Assembly (NCBI GenBank): GCA_002294045.1
Contig: DBEP01000006.1
Location: 1 to 64,000 of the forward strand
Origin: Lachnoclostridium sp. UBA903
Lineage (GTDB): Bacteria > Bacillota > Clostridia > Lachnospirales > Lachnospiraceae
Reading direction: 5' to 3'
Length of the DNA: 64,000 bases
Shown: one piece after another, positions 37,201-45,012 of the stretch
Layout of the letters: every line of letters begins with the position of its first letter
How positions within the stretch are numbered: position 1 is the stretch's first letter
The notes under the pieces: model-generated
What the model was told of the DNA's origin: nothing
Seen by the model: only the letters and a program-made list of their open reading frames with translations
Database searches by the model: none
Translations under genes and position numbers: made by a program

Positions 37201-38057
37201 CTCAATGCCAGCTTCTTATTAAATTTAAATCTGCCGACCTTAGCCAAATCATATCTTCTTGGGTCAAAGAACATGCTGTTTATAAGAGATTCTGCGCTCT
37301 CTACGGAAAGCGGTTCACCCGGCCGCAATTTTTTATACAATTCAAGTAAGCCATCCTGATAATTATCAGATGGGTCTTTGGTTATACTGGCTGTAATTTT
37401 AGGTTCTTCACCAAATAAATCCTGTATTTCCACATTGCTTCCAATGCCCAGAGCACGAATCAGAACGGTGATAGGCACCTTTCTGTTACGGTCAACGCGA
37501 ACGTAAAAGATATCATTGGAGTCTGTTTCATACTCCAGCCAAGCGCCTCTGTTGGGAATTACGGTTGAGGAATACAGTCTTTTACCTATTTTATCATGTC
37601 CGATTGCATAGTAGATACCGGGGGAACGTACTAACTGGCTAACAATAACTCTCTCAGCACCGTTAATGACAAAAGTTCCTGTCTCCGTCATTAATGGTAA
37701 ATCGCCCATAAAAATATCGTGCTCATTGATTTCATCGTTCTCTTTGTTGTGAAGTCTGACTTTAACCTTAAGAGGAGCGGCATAGGTTGCATCTCTTTCC
37801 TTACACTCTTCAATTGAATATTTCACATCATCTTCACACAGCACAAAATCCACAAACTCCAGGCTTAAATGACCGCTGTAATCTTCGATTGGAGAAATGT
37901 CATCAAATACTTCTTTCAGTCCTTCTTCTAAAAACCATTGATATGAGTTTTTCTGAACTTCAATAAGATTCGGCATTTCCAATACTTCCTTCTGCCTCGA
38001 GTAGCTCATTCTTACGCCGTTACCAACTTTGATTGGACGTATCCTGTTTTTATCCAT
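34227..38057 (-). CDS. rpoB: DNA-directed RNA polymerase beta subunit
   Basis: A 1276-residue RpoB starting MDKNRIRPIKVGNGVRMSYS. The rifampicin-binding cluster region FFGSSQLSQFMDQHNPLGELTHKRRLSALGPGG has the sensitive-type residues (Asp, His, Ser present). The C-terminal core SFKVLLKELQSLALDV is followed by an acidic tail of about 65 residues. An in-frame GTG at 38069 is an alternative start; the ATG at 38057 has AGGGGTG in range and the usual N-terminus. Confidence 0.98.
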   Translation of the reverse strand: MDKNRIRPIKVGNGVRMSYSRQKEVLEMPNLIEVQKNSYQWFLEEGLKEVFDDISPIEDYSGHLSLEFVDFVLCEDDVKYSIEECKERDATYAAPLKVKVRLHNKENDEINEHDIFMGDLPLMTETGTFVINGAERVIVSQLVRSPGIYYAIGHDKIGKRLYSSTVIPNRGAWLEYETDSNDIFYVRVDRNRKVPITVLIRALGIGSNVEIQDLFGEEPKITASITKDPSDNYQDGLLELYKKLRPGEPLSVESAESLINSMFFDPRRYDLAKVGRFKFNKKLALRNRVVGFTLTEDVINKETGEIIAEAGTVVTEQIADEIQNAAVRSIVVQAEERNVKVLSNLMVDLACYADVNKEELGVTEEVYYPVLKGILDEFKDIEDIKTAIKKNLSELIPKHITKEDIIASINYNIHLEYGIGNADDIDHLGNRRIRAVGELLQNQYRIGLSRMERVVRERMTTQDLEGVSPQSLINIKPVTAAVKEFFGSSQLSQFMDQHNPLGELTHKRRLSALGPGGLSRDRAGFEVRDVHYTHYGRMCPIETPEGPNIGLINSLASYAIINEYGFIEAPYRKVDKSDMKNPRVTDEVVYLTADEEDKYVIAQANEALDENGYFIGTNVSGRYKEEFSEFEKPKIDLMDVSPKMVFSVATAMIPFLENDDANRALMGSNMQRQAVPLLITESPVVGTGIELKAAVDSGVCVVSKKPGIVERSTSREIIIKHDDSTKNSYKLLKFARSNQGTCINQRPIVSKGDRVEAGQVIADGPSTSEGELALGKNPLIGFMTWEGYNYEDAVLLSERLVQEDVYTSVHIEEYEAEARDTKLGPEEITRDVPGVGDDALKDLDERGIIRIGAEVRAGDILVGKVTPKGETELTAEERLLRAIFGEKAREVRDTSLRVPHGEYGIIVDAKVFTRENGDELSPGVNQTVRVYIAQKRKIQVGDKMAGRHGNKGVVSRVLPAEDMPFLPNGRPLDIVLNPLGVPSRMNIGQVLEIHLSLAAKVLGVKAATPVFDGANEYDIMDTLELANDYINTDWEAFEEKYKDILDPELMDYLLNNKEYRDEWKGVPINRDGKVRLRDGRTGEFFDGAVTVGFMHYLKLHHLVDDKIHARSTGPYSLVTQQPLGGKAQFGGQRFGEMEVWALEAYGAAYTLQEILTVKSDDVTGRVKTYEAIIKGENISEPGIPESFKVLLKELQSLALDVIVLDEHGQEVKMTENIDYGDGDLTPLIEGDNNFRYDEDYGEAGYRETSAEDEESFFDSFDEETVNLSEMDDDPED

Positions 38058-38092
38058 TGACGTTTTCACCCCTTGATATTTTATTTAACATA

Positions 38093-38151
38093 AGACAGAT
38101 GCCCGGGCTTATGGCAGGGCATTCACCCAGGTAAAGCCATTGTCTGATATG
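38093..38151 (-). promoter_or_regulatory. Structured rpoB leader segment
   Basis: Nested pairings (GCCCGGGC, ATGCCC with GGGCAT, and CAGA/TCTG flanks) fold this part of the 250-base rpoB leader. It does not match a leader I recognise. Its role may be attenuation. Confidence 0.35.
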
Positions 38152-38301
38152 CATTAATATTTCCATGAAATAGTCCCCTTTCACTCTGACTGACGGGTTC
38201 AGAAATATTATAGAATATTTTTATGAAAATACTTTTCATTTTAACATTTATGTGCTATAATGAGTATTGTAGGCATATTACAGCACAATAGTGCATCTTT
38301 C

Positions 38302-38330
38302 ATATTATCATAAGGTTTTCAAGATGTCAA
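38302..38330 (-). promoter_or_regulatory. rpoBC promoter
   Basis: TTGACA (38325-38330) and TAATAT (38302-38307) with a 17-base spacer, minus strand. A leader of about 240 bases follows, with a GCACAATAGTGC hairpin right at its start. Confidence 0.65.
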
Positions 38331-38475
38331 CATATTTTTGTTGACTTTTTCTATTTCTCCTGAAACATAAACAGATAATTCCTTAACTTAATTGTATACC
38401 CAAAAATAGATACTCTATACGGGGGACCCCTGCCTTTTTCATGAAGTCCGCCACAGCGCGACCCAAAGCGGAGGA

Positions 38476-38514
38476 TTTTTATCTCATAGGACGAACTTTC
38501 CTATGAGATAAAAA
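38476..38514. repeat. Dispersed hairpin repeat, copy E (intact)
   Basis: A 16-bp perfect stem, TTTTTATCTCATAGGA (38476-38491) with its complement (38499-38514), and loop CGAACTT. It sits beside the rplL terminator, as copies A, B and D sit at other transcript ends. Confidence 0.75.
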
Positions 38515-38546
38515 GTCTGTCCCAAAAAAACCCGGGAACAGACTTT
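38511..38546 (-). terminator. rplJL operon terminator
   Basis: AAAGTCTGTCCC pairs with GGGAACAGACTTT; on the minus strand GGGACAGACTTTTTATC ends it. rplL stops at 38562. Confidence 0.75.
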
Positions 38547-38561
38547 AGAATTAACCGATTA

Positions 38562-38930
38562 TTATTTAATTGTAACTTTAGCGCCTTCCGCTTCAAGCTT
38601 AGTTTTGATTTCGGCAGCTTCATCTTTAGAAGCACCTTCTTTAAGGGTTTTAGGAGCTCCGTCAACAAGATCTTTTGCTTCTTTTAAGCCCAAACCTGTG
38701 ATTTCACGAACAACCTTGATAACCTTAACCTTGTTAGCACCAACTTCTGTCAATTCTACGTCAAATTCTGTCTTTTCCTCTTCCGCTGCGGCTCCGCCTG
38801 CTGCCGGTCCGGCTACCACTACACCTGCTGCTGCGGATACACCGAATTCTTCTTCGCATGCTTTTACCAATTCATTTAATTCTAATACTGTTAAGCCTTT
38901 AATAGCTTCAATAAATTCCTGAGTAGTCAT
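38562..38930 (-). CDS. rplL: 50S ribosomal protein L7/L12
   Basis: A 122-residue L7/L12. It has an N-terminal dimerisation helix (TQEFIEAIKGLTVLELNELVKACEEEFG), an Ala-rich hinge, and the C-terminal factor-binding domain (VKVIKVVREITGLGLKEAKDLVDGAPKTLKEG). It recruits translational GTPases to the ribosomal stalk. GGAGGTATATCATA leads the ATG. Confidence 0.98.
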   Translation of the reverse strand: MTTQEFIEAIKGLTVLELNELVKACEEEFGVSAAAGVVVAGPAAGGAAAEEEKTEFDVELTEVGANKVKVIKVVREITGLGLKEAKDLVDGAPKTLKEGASKDEAAEIKTKLEAEGAKVTIK

Positions 38931-38996
38931 TATGATATACCTCCGTTTTATAATTTTAAACTATTTTTTGATTCATTTTATACTTAATGATATTCC

Positions 38997-39491
38997 TTAT
39001 GCCGCTCCTTCTTGCTTATCAGCAATCTGCTTAAGAACACGGGCAAAGTTGGAAATAGGAGACTGCAAGCTTCCAAGTAATTTGGAAATAAGCACTTCTC
39101 TTGAAGGAATTGTTGCCACAAGCTGAACGCCTTTTGCGTCATAATAGTTTCCTTCAATAACACCGGCTTTAAACTCTAACTTGGGAGAAGTCTTAATTAC
39201 TTCATTGATGATTCTTGCGGGAGCAGTTGCATCCTCAACACCAAATGCAACGGCTGTCGGTCCTTCTAAATGTTTGTCTAAAGCTTCGTATACGGTTCCC
39301 TCAAATGCACGCTTTAACAATGTATTTTTGTAAACTTTATATACAACACCTGCTTCTCTTAACTGCCTACGAAGTTTCGTATCTTCTTCCACAGTAAGTC
39401 CGCGGTAGTCTACAGCTATGATTGCTTTAGCACTGTTTACATGTCCTTTAATCTCGTCAACGATAGGTTGTTTAAGTTCTACATTTGCCAT
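38997..39491 (-). CDS. rplJ: 50S ribosomal protein L10
   Basis: A 164-residue L10, the stalk base that holds L7/L12 dimers. It contains AKAIIAVDYRGLTVEEDTKLRRQLREAGV and the C-terminal helix SNFARVLKQIADK. It controls its own operon by binding the L10 leader upstream. It lies 66 bases upstream of rplL. Confidence 0.97.
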   Translation of the reverse strand: MANVELKQPIVDEIKGHVNSAKAIIAVDYRGLTVEEDTKLRRQLREAGVVYKVYKNTLLKRAFEGTVYEALDKHLEGPTAVAFGVEDATAPARIINEVIKTSPKLEFKAGVIEGNYYDAKGVQLVATIPSREVLISKLLGSLQSPISNFARVLKQIADKQEGAA

Positions 39492-39560
39492 TCTAGTACA
39501 CCTCCTTATAGATTTTACGCAAATACTGCTTATGCTTTATGATTAGTCCAAGGAAAAAAT

Positions 39561-39591
39561 AAGTCCCTTACTGTATGACAGTAAGGGACTT
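39561..39591 (-). terminator. Attenuator terminator in the L10 leader
   Basis: A 14-bp stem (39561-39574 with 39578-39591) is followed on the minus strand by TTATTTTTTCC. It lies between the L10 leader fold and rplJ and can end transcription when L10 is in excess. Confidence 0.8.
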
Positions 39592-39609
39592 TATAAGTCA
39601 TCTTAAGAT

Positions 39610-39672
39610 TCTTATCCCTCGGTAGGCGTTTTCATCTTATGCCTTGCGGCACCTACTGTCTTCGGCAGTGAT
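39610..39672 (-). ncRNA. L10 leader (ribosomal protein autoregulatory RNA)
   Basis: The minus-strand RNA reads CCGAAGACAGTAGGTGCC, then AAGGCAT, and ACGCCTACCGAGG, the conserved elements of the L10 leader family. It starts right after the rplJL promoter. Confidence 0.85.
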
Positions 39673-39682
39673 TGCATTAAAA

Positions 39683-39711
39683 AGTATAACATTAATCTAT
39701 TATAGTGTCAA
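39683..39711 (-). promoter_or_regulatory. rplJL promoter
   Basis: TTGACA (39706-39711) and TATACT (39683-39688) with a 17-base spacer on the minus strand, about ten bases before the L10 leader. Confidence 0.8.
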
Positions 39712-39737
39712 CCATAAATCAAATTTTCTTTGCAAAA

Positions 39738-40433
39738 TTACTGGCTTAATTTAGCTGTGTTTAATTTCACACCAGGTCCCATAGTGGAAGCTAATGTAAC
39801 GCTTTTAAGATATTGTCCTTTTGCAGCAGAGGGCTTTGCTTTATTGATTGCACCGATCAGCGTCTGGAAGTTGTCCGCTAACTGCTCTTCGCTAAAAGAA
39901 GCTTTTCCCAACGGCACATGAATAATATTTGTTTTATCTAATCTGTACTCAATCTTACCTGCTTTAATATCTTTAACAGCTTTTGTTACATCCATGGTAA
40001 CAGTTCCCGCTTTCGGGTTAGGCATTAAACCCTTGGGTCCGAGAACACGGCCTAAGCGGCCTACAACACCCATCATATCCGGAGTTGCAACTATAACGTC
40101 AAAATCCAGCCAGCCTTCATTCTGGATCTTAGGTACTAATTCTTCACCGCCAACATGATCTGCACCGGCCGCTTCTGCCTCACCAACCTTATCGCCCTTT
40201 GCAAATACAAGCACTTTGACAGTTTTGCCGGTTCCATGAGGCAGAACAACTGCGCCACGTACCTGCTGGTCAGCATGACGTCCGTCAACACCAAGTCTGA
40301 TGTGGGCTTCTACTGTTTCATCGAATTTAGCAACTGCTGCTTTCTTAACTAAACTAATTGCATCTGCTGCATCATATAAAGTAGCTCTGTCGATAAGCTT
40401 GGCAGCTTCAGCGTATTTCTTTCCTCTTTTCAT
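39738..40433 (-). CDS. rplA: 50S ribosomal protein L1
   Basis: A 231-residue L1. It contains VLPHGTGKTVKVLVFAKGD, GRLGRVLGPKGLMPNPKAGTVT and the C-terminal YLKSVTLASTMGPGVKLN. It forms the L1 stalk and usually represses the rplKA mRNA. It follows rplK by 121 bases. Confidence 0.98.
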   Translation of the reverse strand: MKRGKKYAEAAKLIDRATLYDAADAISLVKKAAVAKFDETVEAHIRLGVDGRHADQQVRGAVVLPHGTGKTVKVLVFAKGDKVGEAEAAGADHVGGEELVPKIQNEGWLDFDVIVATPDMMGVVGRLGRVLGPKGLMPNPKAGTVTMDVTKAVKDIKAGKIEYRLDKTNIIHVPLGKASFSEEQLADNFQTLIGAINKAKPSAAKGQYLKSVTLASTMGPGVKLNTAKLSQ

Positions 40434-40554
40434 TCTATTAACCTCCTAGTGGTAGTATCGGGAGTATACAAAATTTTTCATGTATTGCGAAAATTGCACG
40501 GCAATTTTCTATGGCTGCTTCATAGCCATTACCCTCCCACAGTATTACAGTTTC

Positions 40555-40980
40555 TTAGTCAACAACCGTGATTCCCATGCTTCTTGCAGTACCGGAAATC
40601 ATGCTGATTGCTGAATCAATGTTTGCTGCGTTTAAGTCAGGCATTTTAAGTTCTGCTATTTTCTTTACTTCTGCTTTTGTAATGGTAGCAACCTTGTTCT
40701 TATTCGGTACGGCAGAACCGGATTTCAGATTGCATGCCTTCTTTAAAAGAACTGCAGCAGGCGGAGTTTTTGTAATAAAGCTGAAGCTTCTGTCCTGATA
40801 TACCGTAATTACAACAGGAATAATCATGCCATCTTGATCTGCTGTTCTTGCATTGAATTCTTTAGTAAACTGTACGATGTTAACACCATGCTGGCCCAAA
40901 GCCGGCCCAACCGGCGGGGCTGGTGTAGCCTTTCCAGCAGGGATTTGTAATTTAATATAACCTGTAACTTTCTTTGCCAT
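40555..40980 (-). CDS. rplK: 50S ribosomal protein L11
   Basis: A 141-residue L11. It has the Pro-rich N-terminus IPAGKATPAPPVGPALGQHGVNIVQFTKEFNART and the C-terminal rRNA-binding domain ending GTARSMGITV. It forms the GTPase-associated centre with L10-L12 and is the target of thiopeptides in many bacteria. Confidence 0.98.
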   Translation of the reverse strand: MAKKVTGYIKLQIPAGKATPAPPVGPALGQHGVNIVQFTKEFNARTADQDGMIIPVVITVYQDRSFSFITKTPPAAVLLKKACNLKSGSAVPNKNKVATITKAEVKKIAELKMPDLNAANIDSAISMISGTARSMGITVVD

Positions 40981-41001
40981 TATAGAATACCTCCTAAAAT
41001 T

Positions 41002-41029
41002 GTGGTCTTATCGGGATTGCCCTCCCACC
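41002..41029 (-). promoter_or_regulatory. L1-type operator candidate before rplK
   Basis: On the minus strand GGTGGGAGGGCAATCCCGATAAGACCAC can fold with GTGG pairing CCAC. A similar GTGGGAGGGTAAT element stands in the rplK-rplA gap near 40527-40540. It resembles L1 binding sites in leader mRNAs of related species. Confidence 0.45.
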
Positions 41030-41079
41030 ATCCGGATTGCTTTCCTTATTAGAAAATCCATACTCCGGATGTTTTGCAA

Positions 41080-41595
41080 TTACATTTTTTTGATATCCGT
41101 AAAACTTATTTCGACAGGAGTTTCACGTCCAAACATATCAACACTGATTGTGACAATCTGTTTATGAGTATTAATCTGCTTAATGATTCCTGTTGTATTC
41201 TCCCACACACCGGAGATTACCTCTACAGTATCACCTATTTCAAAGTCTATCACAACATCATCTTTTCTGATTCCCATTGACTTCATTTCCATTTCCGTTA
41301 AGGGAACCGGTTTGGATCCGGGACCGACGAATCCTGTAACGCCTCTCGTATTACGAACTACGTACCAGGTATCGTCGTTCATTTCCATGTTAAGCAAAAC
41401 ATATCCAGGGAACATCTTCTTCTGAACTTTTTTCTTAACGCCGTTCTTTACTTCAATTACATCCTGAAGGGGAACGGAAACCTCCAATATCTGATCTTGA
41501 AGTTTTCTGTTTTCTATTGTTTTCTCAATGTTGGCTTTTACCTTATTCTCATATCCTGAGTAAGTATGAACAACGTACCAATTCGCCTTTGACAT
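41080..41595 (-). CDS. nusG: Transcription termination/antitermination factor NusG
   Basis: A 171-residue NusG. It has the N-terminal NGN domain (WYVVHTYSGYENKVKANIEK, MFPGYVLLNMEMNDDTWYVVRNTRGVTGFVG) and the C-terminal KOW motif (FEIGDTVEVISGVWENTTGIIKQI). It holds RNA polymerase in a processive form and couples with ribosomes or Rho. It lies 15 bases after secE. Confidence 0.97.
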   Translation of the reverse strand: MSKANWYVVHTYSGYENKVKANIEKTIENRKLQDQILEVSVPLQDVIEVKNGVKKKVQKKMFPGYVLLNMEMNDDTWYVVRNTRGVTGFVGPGSKPVPLTEMEMKSMGIRKDDVVIDFEIGDTVEVISGVWENTTGIIKQINTHKQIVTISVDMFGRETPVEISFTDIKKM

Positions 41596-41610
41596 ATAAT
41601 CACCTATATC

Positions 41611-41820
41611 CTATTTGATAAGAACTTCTATACCGTATTTAATGCCTAAATCCAATATAGAAATTATTACACCTAAAATTACGGATATTACAATGACCGC
41701 CACCGACTGCTTCGCTAGTGATTCTCGGTCAGGCCAGACGATTTTATTAAATTCCGCCTTCAAACCTTTAAACCAGCTTTTCTTTGGAACTTTATCCGTG
41801 GTATTAGCAGTATCTCCCAT
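41611..41820 (-). CDS. secE: Preprotein translocase subunit SecE
   Basis: A 69-residue protein with WFKGLKAEFNKIVWPDRESLAKQSVAV leading into one transmembrane helix (VIVISVILGVIISILDLGIKYGIEVL). It stabilises SecY. The start is the ATG at 41820 with AAAGGAAAG upstream; the upstream TTG lacks a site. Confidence 0.93.
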   Translation of the reverse strand: MGDTANTTDKVPKKSWFKGLKAEFNKIVWPDRESLAKQSVAVIVISVILGVIISILDLGIKYGIEVLIK

Positions 41821-41955
41821 ATTTTCACTTTCCTTTCTTAACAATGCAGTTATAAAGTACCCATCAAAACAACCCTTTGTTATTTGTTATAAGGATTATC
41901 TTAAATTAAATAAAACCTTTATATAATTCTCTGCCTGTATAGAAGATTAGTCATC

Positions 41956-42105
41956 TTACTTTGTTTCTTTGTGTAATGTGTGTGATTTACAGAACTTACA
42001 ATACTTTTTAGTTTCCATTCTGTCTGGATGTGTTTTCTTTTCCTTTGTCATGTTATAGTTACGTTGTTTACATTCTGTACATGCCAATGTAATCTTTACG
42101 CGCAC
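41956..42105 (-). CDS. rpmG: 50S ribosomal protein L33
   Basis: A 49-residue protein, found by reading the minus strand. It starts at GTG (42103-42105) after GGAGG and encodes VRVKITLACTECKQRNY, then MTKEKKTHPDRMETKKYCKFCKSH and ends at 41956. Its four cysteines (two CxxC pairs) make it the zinc-binding form. It stands first before secE-nusG, the usual order. Confidence 0.93.
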   Translation of the reverse strand: MRVKITLACTECKQRNYNMTKEKKTHPDRMETKKYCKFCKSHTLHKETK

Positions 42106-42243
42106 AACTTCCACCTCCGCTTAAATTTTAAATTATGTGGACTTTCATTTTACATCATGATTCTGTAATCATTTATATGTTTTGTAAAATATCCGGTACA
42201 CGGTTTTTAGGCATAAAAAAAAGACCTCTTCCATCGCTAGTCT

Positions 42244-42272
42244 AATATAACATACTCTATCTCGTACGTCAA
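42244..42272 (-). promoter_or_regulatory. rpmG-secE-nusG promoter
   Basis: TTGACG (42267-42272) and TATATT (42244-42249) with a 17-base spacer, minus strand. The rest of the 42273-42509 gap is AT-rich and contains no gene that I could recognise. Confidence 0.7.
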
Positions 42273-42509
42273 TATTTTTTTTAAAATGCTATATAATTAT
42301 AATACTTCTTAAGAATTATTTCAAGTTTTATTTAAAATTTCGATAAAAATTCATAATTTCTTAATTTTTCAGCAAATCCAGTAACAGAAACTTAATATTA
42401 CAGTGCGTACTTATAACAGGCTGCCGTAATCAGCCGCCATAAACGAATCCATTTCTCTTTGGGAAACGGCCTGTAATTTGGAGTCTGTCCGGCAGTTGAT
42501 ATGGAAATA

Positions 42510-43541
42510 TCATTGATTTACTTTAAAATTTTTAACGGACCCGCCTTTAACCAGCTGAACTTTCAGATATATATTATCCAGAGAAGTAGTCATCGGGCTT
42601 TCAATTAAATTAATGAGCTGCCTGGCAGCTTCCGCTCCAATCCTGTCCGTATCCTGCTTGATGGTGGTAAGCTTGGGCTCCAGGGCCTGTGCAACCGAGA
42701 TACCGTCATACCCTGCCACCGATATATCGTCGGGTATTTTAAGACCCAGTCTTCTTGCGGTGTTCATAACACCCAGGGCAGCATAATCGTCCGATGCAAT
42801 GATACAGGTAGGCGGTGCAGGCAATTGAAGCAGGCCCAGGGCCAATTCTTCAGCAGATTCCGCACTGCGGTATATTCCCTCCACGTAATACTCCTCCGGA
42901 ATTAAGATACCGTTTTCCCTCAATACATTATTAAAACTGACTAAACGGTTATGTGTTACGAAGGATCTGGTTCCATGAATATATGCAATTTTTGTATGTC
43001 CCTGATTAATAATATATTGAGCCAGCTGCCTCATTCCGTCCACATTATCGGACAATACGGAAATCGCTTCATTAAATGCATGGTCTATGGTTACAACAGG
43101 ATAATCACTGTTAACTAATTCCAGCACTTCCGGTTCGTTAAATTCGGCGCACGCAATAAAAACACCGTCAAAATTACGGCAGCGGCAGTGGTCCAGATAG
43201 GTCATCTTCCGGTTGCCTATATTATGTTCTATGAATGTAATATCATATCCCCGTTTAGCTGCCTTTTCCTTAAAGGAAGCCAAAATATGGGCAAAATATT
43301 CGTTCCGCAGGCCGTGGTTGGTTAAAGTGGAAAACAGTACTCCTATATTATAAGTTTTCCTCATCTTCAGCACCCTGGCATTGGCCTCCGGCAGATATCC
43401 GGTTTCTCTGGCTGCTTTTAAAACCATTTGCCTTGTCGTTTCGCTGATATCCTGATACCCATTCAATGCCTTACTGACAGTCGAAACCGACACACCGCAT
43501 TTTAATGAAAGCTCTTTTATTGTTGCCACTTTTTTCACCAC
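42510..43541 (-). CDS. LacI family transcriptional regulator
   Basis: About 343 residues with an N-terminal HTH (VATIKELSLKCGVSVSTVSKALNGYQDISETTRQMV) and a periplasmic-binding-protein-like sensor domain (YNIGVLFSTLTNHGL...SVAGYDGISVAQALEPKLTTIKQDTDRIGAEAARQLI). The GTG at 43541 has AAAGGA seven bases upstream; the ATG at 43547 overlaps that site and is less likely. LacI proteins usually bind sugars. It follows the Gx transporter gene by about 10 bases and may regulate it, but the inducer is unknown. Confidence 0.88.
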   Translation of the reverse strand: MVKKVATIKELSLKCGVSVSTVSKALNGYQDISETTRQMVLKAARETGYLPEANARVLKMRKTYNIGVLFSTLTNHGLRNEYFAHILASFKEKAAKRGYDITFIEHNIGNRKMTYLDHCRCRNFDGVFIACAEFNEPEVLELVNSDYPVVTIDHAFNEAISVLSDNVDGMRQLAQYIINQGHTKIAYIHGTRSFVTHNRLVSFNNVLRENGILIPEEYYVEGIYRSAESAEELALGLLQLPAPPTCIIASDDYAALGVMNTARRLGLKIPDDISVAGYDGISVAQALEPKLTTIKQDTDRIGAEAARQLINLIESPMTTSLDNIYLKVQLVKGGSVKNFKVNQ

Positions 43542-43552
43542 CGTCATTTCCT

Positions 43553-44059
43553 TTACAAGTTAGATAATTTCATCTGCACTTTTAACAGCCAGACTCCAAG
43601 TAATCCTACCACAAGTCCTGTTATGGTACCGGCAATAAGCAGCACCGGCAGATAATATGCAATACTTTTCGTCTGCAGAACTACGATTGCCACTGCAATC
43701 TGCCCGATATTGTGGCTGATACCTCCGGCTACGCTCACTCCTATGATGCTGAAGGCCTTCCCTTTTTTGCAGATACACATAACCAGCCAGCTAAGCAGGC
43801 CTCCGGCTATACTGTATAATATTCCGGCCATGTTTCCAAAAGTAAATCCAACCAGTATAATTCTGATACAGGATATTACAAAGGCTTCCTTCACTCCCAT
43901 TGCATACAATACCGTGAGAACCACTATATTGGCCAGACCAAGCTTAACACCGTAAATACCTACGGAGAAAGGAATCAGTACTTCAATATAGCTGAATACA
44001 AAGGCCAGTGCAACAAACATGCCGTAAAAAGCCGCCTTTTTTGCTTTGGAACTTCTCAT
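43553..44059 (-). CDS. Gx transporter family membrane protein (EetB-like)
   Basis: A 168-residue membrane protein with about six hydrophobic segments, glycine-rich. It matches the Gx transporter/HepT component I family, whose members lie near FAD:protein FMN transferase genes and in the Listeria extracellular electron transfer locus (EetB). It lies between the LacI regulator and rnfB. It may supply a flavin or quinone precursor, or anchor an electron-transfer complex; this is inference. Confidence 0.8.
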   Translation of the reverse strand: MRSSKAKKAAFYGMFVALAFVFSYIEVLIPFSVGIYGVKLGLANIVVLTVLYAMGVKEAFVISCIRIILVGFTFGNMAGILYSIAGGLLSWLVMCICKKGKAFSIIGVSVAGGISHNIGQIAVAIVVLQTKSIAYYLPVLLIAGTITGLVVGLLGVWLLKVQMKLSNL

Positions 44060-44122
44060 TTCATTTATTTCCTTTCTTTAGTAAATCCCGTTAACTTAAT
44101 TTAAGAAAGAGGCAAACAAGCT

Positions 44123-44995
44123 CTAAGCTCCCAAAGATTTTTCTTTCCAGTCCGATAAAATTACCCTCGTAGGACATTTCTGGGCACATTTGCCACAGTT
44201 GGTACATTTGCTGTAATCTATTCGGGCAAGGTTGTTTTCCACTTTAACCGCATCATATTCACAGGCCCTGACACACATCATGCAGCCGATACAGCCGATA
44301 CTGCAGCCGGCCTTCACATCCTTGCCTTTATCCTTAGAGCTGCATCTTACGAAATGCTGCGTATTATAAGGTACCAGCTCAATTAAATGATTGGGACATT
44401 CTTTTATGCATAATCCGCAGGAAGTACACTTTTCTTTATCAACAACTGCCACACCGTCAATCACATGTATTGCATCAAATTGACAGACCTTTACACAGGA
44501 ACCAAAGCCAGTACAGCCATAACCGCATTGTTTGGGACCTCTTCCCGGAGTAAAGGCAGCTTTTTTACAATCCGGAATACCGTAATAATTATATTTTACT
44601 TTCGTTTTATCGCAGGTACCCGCACATTTCACGAAAGCCACCTGCTTTTCGGTCTCTTCTGCATTGGTACCCATAACTTCCGCAATCTGACTATGTGCCT
44701 TGCTGTTTGCAACAGGACAAGCATTGACGGGCGCTTTCCCTGCCGCAATGGCCTGTGCCAGGTTATCGCATCCCGGATAGCCGCAGGCGCCGCAGTTATT
44801 TCCAGGCAAAAGCTCACGAACCAACTGTTCCTTTTCATCCGCTACCACTTCTAATTTCTTGGCCGCAACACCCAAAAACAGCCCTATGAGCACTCCGGTA
44901 GCACTGATTAGTAAAGCAGCTGTTCCCACCCCTGTTAAATTAAGGGCTAAAAAAGGAAATCCGTTAAATAGAATACTATTGATAATCTGAATCAT
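44123..44995 (-). CDS. rnfB: Rnf complex subunit RnfB (Fe-S protein)
   Basis: A 290-residue protein. One N-terminal membrane helix is followed by the CGACGYPGCDNLAQAIAAGKAPVNAC Fe-S motif, and then several ferredoxin-type CxxCxxCxxxCP clusters (CTSCGLCIKECP, CIGCMMCVRACE, CTNCGKCAQKCP). It receives electrons from ferredoxin on the cytosolic side of the complex. As usual in Clostridia, it comes last in the operon, after rnfA. Confidence 0.95.
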   Translation of the reverse strand: MIQIINSILFNGFPFLALNLTGVGTAALLISATGVLIGLFLGVAAKKLEVVADEKEQLVRELLPGNNCGACGYPGCDNLAQAIAAGKAPVNACPVANSKAHSQIAEVMGTNAEETEKQVAFVKCAGTCDKTKVKYNYYGIPDCKKAAFTPGRGPKQCGYGCTGFGSCVKVCQFDAIHVIDGVAVVDKEKCTSCGLCIKECPNHLIELVPYNTQHFVRCSSKDKGKDVKAGCSIGCIGCMMCVRACEYDAVKVENNLARIDYSKCTNCGKCAQKCPTRVILSDWKEKSLGA

Positions 44996-45012
44996 ATTTA
45001 TCTATTCACCTC

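Noticed and set aside
42190..42240. An attenuator stem before an eight-T run in the rpmG leader
   Set aside because: The pairing is only about five bases (AGACT with GGTCT), too weak for a terminator call.
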